60,000 nucleotides of DNA, taken from assembly GCA_964035545.1 (NCBI GenBank), contig OZ037768.1:13022175-13082174 (forward strand), given 5' to 3'. Positions 25,118 to 34,404 of this stretch are shown here, in pieces. How positions within the stretch are numbered: the first letter of the stretch is position 1; the number at the start of each line of letters is the position of its first letter. The translations under genes were made by a program, and so were the position numbers. The notes under the pieces were generated by a model that was given only the letters and a program-made list of their open reading frames with translations, was not told the DNA's origin and did not search any database. Origin of the DNA: Bugula neritina. Lineage: Eukaryota; Bryozoa; Gymnolaemata; Cheilostomatida; Bugulidae.

Positions 25118-25948
25118 TTATGATTTCCACGTACGTTTACTCAAAGCTGTATTAATGTGATGAAAGAGCGAGCAGCGTGGTTGTGAAACGTGACTATGAC
25201 TTATTACCTCCGACGTATAAATCTTATTTGAATTTCCGCCGAGGCAAAAGTTGATATTTTCGTGGTGCTCACAACTCCCACGCTCTGCTCTCTTCCCCTC
25301 ACGACGCCTCGTAGGGCGTTTGACCGCGCCCTGAACGGAACGTGGTAAGTCCTTGCGATACGCGGGGCCTGGCTTAGGACACCGTTTCCGAGGTGTCGTC
25401 ACTAACCAAGGCGGTTTACGCACCCGTGGACGGTCACGTCTCACAGGTGGTGCTTCCAGCCAATTTGTGACAAATGGAGCTTTCCCAGTACCTCCGCACG
25501 GAGCCCCTCCCTTGGGGGGTTTTTGCACTTCCAGGTCGGTTCCTGACCTAGGAAGTGGCGGTGGCGGCTTGCACGCTGACGGCGGTGAGCGCACTTCCCA
25601 GAACGGGTGTGGCTTTTTCTGCCTCGCCACTGCTTTGGGTTGCATCCTAGGCGGTTTGTCGACCAGGTCAGCAGTCTCCGTCTGCCCGAGTCTTTCTGCA
25701 CTTTGCCTTCGCCACCCTACTTCGTCAGTATGGGGGCCGTGCTTACTGACCCGGCAGACTCCGCACTGCCCAACTCTGCGTCGTACATCACGCTCCATGT
25801 GAGGCCAATACCACCAGAGTTGTAGTTCGGTGAACACCTGTTGGGCTCCCCCGTCAGCCTGCTGGTGTACCTCTTCTATCAACTCTCGGCAGATGGCGGC
25901 AGGACAGAGGGTCCTCTCCTGGTCTGGCTGGTGGTGGTTATCGGCCAA
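25118..25948 (-). CDS. Integrase N-terminal remnant with Pro/basic tail, element B copy 2
   Basis: One 276-codon frame: MADNHHQPDQERTLCPAAIC, a WWYWPHMERDVRRRV segment with the CxxC of the integrase zinc domain, then the proline-rich basic tail. Catalytic D-D-E residues are absent. The tail has RRREGKRAERGSC-like basic patches. The fusion is identical in design to copy 1, so the core deletion predates the segmental duplication and probably the insertion. It may retain a nucleic-acid-binding role, which is inference. Confidence 0.7.
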   Translation of the reverse strand: MADNHHQPDQERTLCPAAICRELIEEVHQQADGGAQQVFTELQLWWYWPHMERDVRRRVGQCGVCRVSKHGPHTDEVGWRRQSAERLGQTETADLVDKPPRMQPKAVARQKKPHPFWEVRSPPSACKPPPPLPRSGTDLEVQKPPKGGAPCGGTGKAPFVTNWLEAPPVRRDRPRVRKPPWLVTTPRKRCPKPGPAYRKDLPRSVQGAVKRPTRRREGKRAERGSCEHHENINFCLGGNSNKIYTSEVISHSHVSQPRCSLFHHINTALSKRTWKS

Positions 25949-26292
25949 AAATATGGTCAGTAGACCATCCGGCCCGATCCGCAGTGCGTTCCAACGTCGG
26001 CAGTACAGCTGCCACTCGGCGCAGCCCTGCTTCCGTTGTCTGTCACTGGGTTGTCACCCTTCCCGTTTCATTTAATAGACGTCGGCTACACCCCCGGAAT
26101 ATGTTCCTGGAGGTATCCTAGCTCCTTAACGCCATCGGTTGAGACGGGTTCGGCGTGGGGGTCCTGTGCCACCTCTGGGGGCATGTCAGGGTCCCCAAGG
26201 TGAGGTGTAGCCTCAGTTTTGTGTAGTGACGTGACCGTCTCTGGGCGCTGTTCGTCATCTACGCAACCGTCTGATGTTCTATCTTGGGTCCC

Positions 26293-27153
26293 CTAGCTGT
26301 GGGGTGAGGCAGTCCTTCGCCCGGAGGGCGGGTTCTCTAGAGGACTTTTCATCGCGGTTTCCCGTGATGGCCTGCTGTTATCTTCTTGAACAGAAGGAGT
26401 ACAGCTTGGTGGAGAGGTGGGTGGTAGGCTCACTGTCTCCGAGGGGGAGTGGAGGCATGGCACCGAGGTCTTTCCTTTCCGTGTCAGCTGGTTAGAACTG
26501 CAGACAGGTGGGACCTTCGGGTGCGCGCTCTCTACAGCTCCCGGCTTGGAGGTACGGCCACCGTCTACCTGGTGGTGGACGGTGTCCCGGGAGTGGCCGG
26601 GCATAGTACAGGCACGTACTATCGGCTCTTCTCCCGTTAGAGGATGGCCAAACTTATCGACACAGGCGAGCTCCCTGCCGCCCATAATCATCGCAGATTT
26701 ACCAAAATCAATGCGCCATCCGTGTCGTTGTAAGAATGGCATCCCAAGGATGGGGTCCTCCTGGAGTTGTCCTACTATGAACCTCTCCTGGATGGTCTGG
26801 TCACAGACGCTCCCAGGGAGTTCAATGATACCATAGAAGGGGATGCACGACCCGTCTGCCAGGGTGCCATGATCGCCTTCATACCGTTCCAACTCTGCGG
26901 TCCGTCGTTTGTCAAACCTGTTGCGGGGTGGCATTGAGAACACCGGCGGCGAGCGGCTTGTACAGCCTGCTTGCCATCCTGGTGGTCGTTCCGCGAGGTC
27001 TCGGACGGGTGTCCGGCGTGGTAGACGCCACTGTGTCCTCCCTTGAGGTTTTAACGGCGGCCCGCCGGATGTGGGAGCATCTGCAGGCCGTCGTACTTTA
27101 GCCCTGGTTGAAGTCGGGGACAGTGTTTCTGGAAGTGTCCTGGTCTTCCGCAC
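26293..27153 (-). pseudogene. Protease ORF of element B, copy 2, active site deleted
   Basis: The frame overlaps gag by about 100 bases in the -1 frame, consistent with -1 frameshifting. It then reads RNRFDKRRTAE joined directly to LERYEGDHGTLADG. Relative to copy 1, roughly 265 bases carrying DTGCTTNLL are missing (joint near 26894). The deletion keeps the frame, so a protein without the catalytic aspartate could still be made, but it cannot be an active protease. Confidence 0.75.
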
Positions 27154-27971
27154 CCCCAGCAGGAGGGGTGTCCTCTACCAGGCGACCGCACCGGTGGCCC
27201 GTCAAGCTCACGGGTGGTGCCTAGCTGGCTTTCCAAGGCGGAGACCAGTTCGGCTAGCATGTCAGTCATTTGTGCGACCTGTGATGCCACCGTCATCTGC
27301 GTCACCTTGGCCACCGCTGGAATTTCCGCGTGAGAAGCGGTAAGAGCAGCAGAGGGCTCCATGTCCACCTGGCGAGAAGTCACACGGCTCCGCTGCAGCT
27401 GGCTGGCCAGAAGGTAAGCCTCCCCTTCTGCCAGCGCACCTTCGACCGCGGTGACTCCCCTCGCCAAGAGTTGGTGATGGAGTCCCAAGTCGTTGATGGA
27501 CTGCACGAAGGCATCATAGGCATACCTCTCACGGTTTACTTGCGGCAGATCGCGGAACGCAATCTGCGCCAGTCTCATAACCGTGGTAGCGTGCTCTTGT
27601 AGCGGCGTGTGAGGATCACGCCGTAGTCTTTGAAGACGGGCCCGCGCATCCACAGCGGAGATACCAAAACGGGCCCGCAAGGAAGCAAAGATGCCGTCAA
27701 TGTCTGGTCCCACTCCGTACGGTTTGGCTTTGTCTGACAGCGCCATCCTGAGCTTGAGCAATGCTATTCTAGGTGGCCATTGTGCAACCTCCATTACATC
27801 TTTGAATTCCTGAACGAATTGCTCCACCGGCTCTTCACCTGAGAAGGTGGGTACCCTCAGCCGGTACTTCTCTTTGTAACATTCCCTATGTACTCGCACT
27901 TCTGGTTCTATAGGTATATCTTCCTCACCTTCATTCCTCTGAAGGGGTAGCTCTGTGCCTCTTTCTGTCAT
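27051..27971 (-). CDS. gag of element B, copy 2 (intact)
   Basis: 306 codons from MTERGTELPLQRNEGEED to LPHPAGRR. Capsid-like region YRLRVPTFSGEEPVEQFVQE and FGISAVDARARLQRLRRDP, then a CCHC zinc knuckle CWGCGRPGHFQKHC (positions about 275-288). It is related to element A gag (shared FSGEE-VEQF, ALSDKAKPYG/LTGPAKPYG, RFG-(A)-DAR). The start is chosen at the only Met upstream of the conserved capsid motif, about 15 bases inside the primer site. Gag would form particles and package RNA; it is the only fully open structural gene among all copies in the window. Confidence 0.85.
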   Translation of the reverse strand: MTERGTELPLQRNEGEEDIPIEPEVRVHRECYKEKYRLRVPTFSGEEPVEQFVQEFKDVMEVAQWPPRIALLKLRMALSDKAKPYGVGPDIDGIFASLRARFGISAVDARARLQRLRRDPHTPLQEHATTVMRLAQIAFRDLPQVNRERYAYDAFVQSINDLGLHHQLLARGVTAVEGALAEGEAYLLASQLQRSRVTSRQVDMEPSAALTASHAEIPAVAKVTQMTVASQVAQMTDMLAELVSALESQLGTTRELDGPPVRSPGRGHPSCWGCGRPGHFQKHCPRLQPGLKYDGLQMLPHPAGRR

Positions 27972-27985
27972 CTTGAAATACGCGA

Positions 27986-28004
27986 AATCCCACCGCTGCC
28001 ACCA
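27986..28004 (-). promoter_or_regulatory. tRNA-Leu primer-binding site of element B, copy 2
   Basis: Plus strand AATCCCACCGCTGCCACCA, one base from the LTR start at 28006. Confidence 0.85.
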
Positions 28005-28005
28005 C

Positions 28006-28347
28006 TGTTGTGAGTTTTAGCACAATTATTCAGCGTGGATTGCCTGCGTATTTAGTTTCAATTTAACTAGCAACTACTAACAGAGCTTGCTTACGATAAC
28101 CTTTATTTAATTCGATAAACATAATTATAACAGTATGTCAAAACCACAATACATCAATTAATTATAACACATCTTACTACTACGAGCCCCTGTTCTCAAC
28201 ACACATGGTTTTGCTAGCTAACCCGCGAACAGTCACTTGACCAGAACCTTGCCTTCCGGTCCTTCTGATTGGATAGTAAAACATAGTTATAAGTATTTCC
28301 ATACAGGAGGGGACGAATCCATTATTATACTACGTAATCCCTTTACA
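28006..28347 (-). mobile_element. 5' LTR of element B, copy 2
   Basis: 342 bp, near-identical to the other element B LTRs; followed by CTAT at 28348-28351. Confidence 0.9.
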
Positions 28348-28450
28348 CTATTTATTGTATCTTTATAAACAGAAATAAAATTATTGTTGTTTGCTGAAGC
28401 ACTGCTGAGTAAATTGCCTCACAACATTAATTCACTAGTATTTCTACAAG

Positions 28451-28594
28451 GTCAAATGTGCTTCCTATATTAATGAAAAACGAAAAATGAGAGAAGTTGA
28501 ACTTGGACAACTCAAACGTAGACATGCAAAATTTGTCAATCAATCCAAAGTTTCCAGTCAAAATAATGATTCTAGCAAACCACCCAGTAAATAA
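28451..28594 (+). CDS. Candidate plus-strand terminal exon, second copy
   Basis: Same 47-codon open stretch as 13982-14125, after TTTCTACAAG. The only clear difference is a silent-looking change near VSSQ. Unrecognised. Confidence 0.35.
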   Translation, partial: VKCASYINEKRKMREVELGQLKRRHAKFVNQSKVSSQNNDSSKPPSK

Positions 28595-28634
28595 AAATAT
28601 TATACACCTCAAGGTATATGAGTAGAGTATTTTA

Positions 28635-28810
28635 TTCATTTAGGCTAGATATACAAAAGGATGTTTGTACTAAAAAGAAGACGCTGATAGACATAAGGGT
28701 CAAGTCAATACAATGGAATTTTTTCCCAAACATAAAGCAGAAGTAAGCTTAATTCTTGCATTATCTGTCATAAAATCATCTACAGTCTTTTATTATCATC
28801 AAAATATTGC
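28635..28810 (+). pseudogene. Inverted ankyrin-paralogue fragment, second copy
   Basis: Duplicate of 14170-14345, with the same resemblance to the [16 protein letters not shown] region of the minus-strand ankyrin genes. Confidence 0.55.
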
Positions 28811-28877
28811 ACTCTTCTAAGAGAATAAAGTTGGTGTAGCAGTGAATCTCAGTAAGTAAGATGAAAGTGTTGACTCA

Positions 28878-28945
28878 ACTGCCAGAGCTGGTTGCACCCA
28901 CAAGACTGCCAGGGCTGGTTGCACCCACAAGACTGCCAAAGCTGG
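28878..28945 (+). repeat. 30-bp minisatellite, two units (one in the other copy)
   Basis: CTGGTTGCACCCACAAGACTG is repeated with a 30-bp period here. The paralogous site at 14418-14455 has one unit fewer. In one plus-strand frame it encodes a GLVAPTRLP-type repeat, but there is no other sign of a gene. Confidence 0.7.
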
Positions 28946-29315
28946 TTTATAGTCTACTTTTATGTCACCAGCCAAAAGTGAATCATTGTTTGATAACTTT
29001 GATAGAGATGACTTCCATATACAGGTTACTTCTGCTTATAATCAATTATAGCAATTTATTGAGTTAGCTATATAACTCATAAATAGCATTATTGTAGCTT
29101 CTAGATACAGTTTGAGATTGTATAGAGTTGTAATAGATTCAACATAATTTACTAGTTACTATAGTCGCTGATTCTTTACCTTGCTTAATAAATAGGTCAC
29201 AGTAATATGAGAGAAGAACTTTTGTAACTGAGCACATATTGAGGTTTCAATACATGATCAAAACATATTATACTTGCTGTGATTGTACAATAAGGTTGAA
29301 ATAATTTTCTTTTAG

Positions 29316-29410
29316 GTGAATGGCATGCAAGATAATGATTGTGAGGCTGTAAAAAATTTGCCATTGGTTCATACTAACAATCTGAAGGCGACACCTCATA
29401 CAGGGAAAGT
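29316..29410 (+). pseudogene. Degenerate tandem copy of the exon at 29612
   Basis: After a TTTTCTTTTAG acceptor the sequence reads VNGMQDNDCEAVKNLPLVHT, parallel to VYYVQDNDCETVEGLPLVHT at 29612. A 7-base deletion shifts the frame near 29387, and the donor is GTCAGG instead of GTGAGG. The flanking intron is duplicated too, with a period of about 296 bp. Confidence 0.5.
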
Positions 29411-29611
29411 CAGGTGGAATTTAAGCTGTATCATCTATGTTGGTAATAACTATACTGGAAGTTCCAGCTACAAGCCGGGGTAATATAGAGCTTTAAGACA
29501 GTCAAAATAATTTACTAGAACTTTTCAAGTTCATTTTAGCATGAAGTGTCTATCCACGAGAACTTATACCCAGTGTGATTTTACAATAGCAATGCAATAA
29601 TTTCCTTTTAG

Positions 29612-30383
29612 GTGTATTATGTGCAAGATAATGATTGTGAGACTGTTGAAGGTTTGCCATTGGTTCATACTAACAATCTAGCTGCAGCAGACGACACCTC
29701 ATACAGGGAAAGTGAGGCGGGCTTCAAGCTGTATCACCTATGTTGGCAATAATCATACTGAAAGTCCCAGCTACAGGTCGAGATGATATAGAACCTTAAG
29801 TTGTATTCAAAATAATTTACTAGATTTTTTCAAGTTTTTTTAGCATAAAGATATATACAAAATTGGTAAATTTTTTCATGCTCCCACAACTTTGATGCAA
29901 TGAGATATAGAGCATGTTTCTTGCGATAATATTGAGTATGGATATAGTACTATCACTAATTATAGGAATTACAAGAGTTTCTCTTTAGCAATATTCCAAA
30001 ACATCCCATCTAGCTGGCTGGTGATATTCAAGCTGATACTTTAAGTATATGACAGAGATTTGTAACACTCAGCTCTCTGATGACTCTATTCCTCCAGAAA
30101 AGGTTTGCTACTTCCAGACATCTCTTTATGTATATCTACTTTGTTGAACTTATGTTCACATTGATGTTGGAAACTTCTATTTGCATTTGTTGTTCTGTTT
30201 TCTTCAGTGAAAGTTCCCAAGACAAGAGGAGCAGCAAATCGTCATGCACACAAAAAAGTCGACATAACAGGTTATGACGAAGCCAAGACTTGTGAACATG
30301 TTGGCACATTCTTCTTAAATCATGTGACCAGTAAGAACGTCCCAGCTCCGGTTCCCACCAAAACTAAGACTCAGGAGTTTTGA
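29612..30383 (+). CDS. Two-exon 3' end of an unrecognised plus-strand gene
   Basis: Exon 29612-29711 (acceptor TTTCCTTTTAG, donor GTGAGG) reads VYYVQDNDCETVEGLPLVHT, then TNNLAAADDTSYRE, ending in phase 1. Exon 30208-30383 (acceptor TTTTCTTCAG) restores an ATG across the joint and stays open for 57 further codons: KVPKTRGAANRHAHKKVDIT, then GYDEAKTCEHVGTFFLNHV, to TGA. The phase match and two good splice sites support it. The last codons run into the Penelope-like remnant that starts near 30368, so the original 3' end may have been replaced. No family recognised; upstream exons were not found. Confidence 0.4.
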
Positions 30384-30899
30384 GAGCTACACCTAAAACT
30401 ATTGAAGCTACAGAGAAAGACATACACAACATTTTTAAACAGCATGGTTTAAGAATCGCAATTAAGGCAAATAAAAGAGCAGTAACTTCTTGTAGATATT
30501 TACCTCAATCTCACAAACCAAATATACAAACCATACAACAAACCAAACAACATTCTCACATACCTGTATGCAAAAGCAAATCATTCACTATAGATTCTCC
30601 AAAACGAACCAGAATCTATAAACAGACGACTCTCATCCATCTCGTTTAATTCTGCTGCATTCAGCAACAATGCAATCACCTATCAAGAATCACTCTTCAA
30701 AAGCGGACACAATCACGTGCTAGAATTTTATAAACCTAGAGCAAGCCCCAAGGAGCCGAATTGTTATTATAAGAGGAAAGTAACATGTTTCAACCCCCCC
30801 CCCCACGTTTCCCCCTCCCCCCTTTCTTTCAGTAGAAACATAGTGAACAACATGAGCAATGAGCTCTTCAAGATTGTTTGTGATAAGTTCCCTGCATAA
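30368..30899 (+). pseudogene. Penelope-like reverse transcriptase remnant
   Basis: Across frames the plus strand gives SGVLRATPKTIEATEKDIHN, IFKQHGLRIAIKANKRAV, then (after a shift) IYKPYNKPNN, ESINRRLSSISFNSAAFSNN, YQESLFKSGHNHVLEF, KRKVTCFNPP and FSRNIVNNMSNELFKIVCDK FPA. This order (HGL-I-I-AN, YKPY-KPNN, SINRRLSSIS, Y-E-L-KSG, FNPP-S) matches the C-terminal RT part of Penelope-like and related retroelements of invertebrates. It is broken by frameshifts and a poly-C insertion near 30796-30830, and lacks the GIY-YIG endonuclease. Functionless. Confidence 0.65.
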
Positions 30900-32937
30900 T
30901 GCTGCATAAAAACCATAATCTATCAAACAAAGGTCAACAATAATAGCAATGCAGCAACGGAAACATATCTGGATCATTTTACTTAATTTAGTACACACTG
31001 GAAATCTCCAGTTTTTAGCTATTTTTACAATTTAGCTGCTAATGAACATGGGTTTTTGCCCAAAACTAGTAAAATATAAATGAATGCACACCTAGATAAT
31101 TAAGGTTCTTCTTAATTTTGCTTGATTTCCTTAATTTTTTTTTTTAATCATTCAGCTCCTTTTGATTTTGGAGAGTTTTTTTTTCCTAACACTCTGCAAA
31201 AAATCTTTCTATATCAAGACTTTGTGCTGCTTCTGAATTTGCAAACTCTAAAATTGTAGATCTACTCATGCTAGAGTTATTGAGTAAAACAAGTATAAAT
31301 TATGAGCACATAATATTGTAGCCTACAATATACGTAGCATCAATTATTAACTATAGCTGTCTATAAACAATAATATTTTGTCAGATATGAAAGTAGGTTG
31401 CTTCGTTTTTAAATTCTACACGGAATATAAATTTATAGATTGCAAAACACTATATTTTTCTTATTCAAAATGAAGTTTTCAATAGAAACGCATGTCCGCT
31501 ATATAATATAATCATGACACATAATAACACTTGACAGAAGCATACGTAATAATTACATAAAAGAAGCTAGTTATGTAAGATAGAAAGTATTTTATGTGAA
31601 CGAGTCAAAGAATTAAATATTTAAAAGCAATATCATGGATGCATACATGTTGAAATCTTTTTAGCATCTTTTAACTCAGTCTTCTGTTGATTTGACAGTA
31701 ATCTTTAAATGTAATATCTGCAATTAAGGAAGGAGATAATAGCAAAGCTTAGAGTTTTTCTTTTGAAAAAATTATAGCTGAGCCAAACAAATTTTAACTT
31801 CCAAGTGATTATTAAAATAAATAGTACAAATAGTATGCATTTTAACCAAGAACATTGTTTCAGAAATATCGTTTATATAATATATTGTTAAATTTAAGTC
31901 TGTTGGTAAATGTTAACGGACACATAACAAAACTAGCCACTAGGATTACTTGTTTTATTGGTTTAGTTTGACAAATACTGTATTTTGCCGTTATGTTTTT
32001 GGATAGAATTTCACTAAATAGATTGACATTATATGCTATACACAAATAATATTATACAACTACTTTCTTTGAGGAAGCAACTCCCAAGTTTCCTTACAAA
32101 TTCTTATATGCTGGTTACTACCAACACACTTAGAGGATCCTATATTATGTATCAAGTCAAGATGTGTCAAGCAGAGAGTTTTTAATAATTCAAATGACTT
32201 TTGTCAAAGTAACAAAGTAATTAACGTTTGACAACTTAAACAACACAGACAAATTAATTCTAATAACTTCTCGTTAGAAAAAGTATGCTAATAGTTTTTA
32301 AAACTTTCTGTCACTAATGGCTGTTTGGCAAGTTTCTATAATAATCATATTTATTCATAACTGGTTTGTGGTAAAATGTATAATCAGTGTGGTTGACTAT
32401 GCTTATCAACATTACATGCACCAGGGATTTATGTGGAATACTTAATCAACAACAAAGTATGTTTTGGTGTACACTTTACATGTGTGTATTGAACGAGAAA
32501 AATAACTTTACCCCCAAATATATTGGCATAGAATATTGCACACTAAATTGCTGCTCTATAACATACAAGTGTAATTACACAAAATCGCTTGCGATAGACA
32601 AATATAGGTTGTATGTTGGAGCAAGCAGTATACACTCAACAAGTATTTAGAAATAAACATTAGGTAGGCACGTGAAAATAATTTAAAATTAGGATGTTTT
32701 AGTAATTTTACGCTAGTCTAATATAGTTTTAAAGCTCCTGATGTTGAAGAATAAAAATCAAATTAACAACATGATGGCTGGAAAAAGCATTGAGGTCTAA
32801 AGCATTGAATAAAGCACACTTCATTTCAAATAACAAAAGCTAGTTCGAGAGCTAAGGACTTATTCTTCCAATACAACATAATAATAATGATAATAATAAT
32901 TTTATATAGTCTTCTGTAGTTTTTATACAATAGTTTT
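30900..32937. other. AT-rich non-coding region right of the Penelope remnant
   Basis: No gene recognised. From about 31150 it is paralogous to 51960-53752. A plus-strand open frame (32387-32650; longer, 53133-53468, in the other copy) contains MLINITCTRDLCGILNQQQS, but the two copies differ by a frame-changing indel. An (ATA)n-like short tract is at 32880-32900. Confidence 0.4.
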
Positions 32938-34372
32938 TCAAATTTCAGAAGGCAGAAGTATTTTCCCTTTCGCTTTTGAGATCAAAGCAAAGTGTTTATA
33001 CACCTTTGATGTTACAATTCTTGTGAATTTCATTTCTTCTATTCTGTCCAAAGTCTCAAAGCCTAAAAAACACATAATACATAGGCCTATTACATTTATT
33101 TTGCATAAATTTTTTTTTGTGATGCTTTCATAAAATTCAACAACTTAGTATTTCGATCTAAGTAAAATTAAAATAAAATAAAAAACAAAACTATAAAACA
33201 GAAATTTTTTTACAGGATAACAGTAACTCAAAATTAGCAAAATCATAGATTAAGGACCAAGGTTACTTGCCATAGAGGCTCTCATTTCCTGTTTGTAGCA
33301 CATCATTGGTCAACTGCTTATGTTCCTGCCATGTTACACCATCGTTACTTCTGAGAACAATGGTTTCCTGTTCATCTTGACTAGCAGCAACATCTATTAT
33401 GACAGGGCTGAAAAGAAAAAGCACAGGTGCCATTTTTAAAAGCGATCACATTTTTGGTATGCACTGTGTTTGAATAAAAATGTAATAAATTTAATGAAAA
33501 CATGAAAAAGTAATAAAAATGGAAGAAAAAATTGTTTTCTTTCCTACAAAACTAAATGAATGAAAGCTTACCCAATAAAGGTGGCACAAGCAGGTTCTAG
33601 AGAGAGAATAGGGAAGACGAGTGTTTCGCCGTTTGGAAGAGAGGGCATCACTCCTTTCTCAAGGAAACGGCACACAATTCTCGTTGGTGCGGTTGCCACA
33701 CCGGCTGGAATAAAAAATCGGACTTTCTCTCTGCATCCCTGGAAATATCCTCCTCTGGCGTCAACCAGAAAACTCATGCGGAATCTAAAGTGAGCAGCAT
33801 ATAATATGTCAACACAGTTAATAATTAAGTAGCTAGTAATTCATTTATGTGTGTGTGCGTGCGTGAGTGCATGTGTGTGTGTGTGTTTTATTGCAGTAGC
33901 AGTTTTCCTACATATAAAAATGCTTCTACTTCAACTATTAAAACAAACCCAATAAAACCGAAGTCATGTTTGGCAACAGTTTTAACTGCAACAATTCTTC
34001 CAAGTTAGTTATCATTACCTTTTCAATTTGAGCTCCTCACTACAAATAAAAAAAAACTGATTTTATATAACAAATTTACAAAATGTCTTCCGTAAGCTGC
34101 TTTTGAACTACATACAGCCAAAGAATGAGAAACATGCTCATTGCATTTCTTGTCTATATGATATATAGAAAAAATATGTCAAATTGGTTCATATATAGTT
34201 GGGTACATATACTAAACGTACTCGGTATTTCCAAGGTTTTCATTTTTCAATGAATTGTCAGAGTTTAAATCCTTCTGAGAATGAGGTGCGCTGTGGGCCT
34301 CCTTACAAGTCTTTCTCTTTTTCGGTGTAAAGACACTCTTGCAGTTCAAACCTAGAATGAATAGAATACATC

Positions 34373-34404
<32 letters not shown>

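Larger units (their letters stand above)
23455..28347 (-). mobile_element. Non-autonomous gypsy element B, copy 2
   Basis: LTRs at 23455-23795 and 28006-28347, with CTAT at 23451-23454 and 28348-28351. It has the same gene order as copy 1. This is the better-preserved copy for gag, integrase remnant and zinc-finger ORF, but its protease has an internal deletion. Primer site at 27986-28004. Confidence 0.9.

Noticed and set aside
32387-32650. Plus frame with MLINITCTRDLCGILNQQQS, and the longer one at 53133-53468
   Set aside because: AT-rich, no domain, and the two copies differ by an indel that changes the frame.
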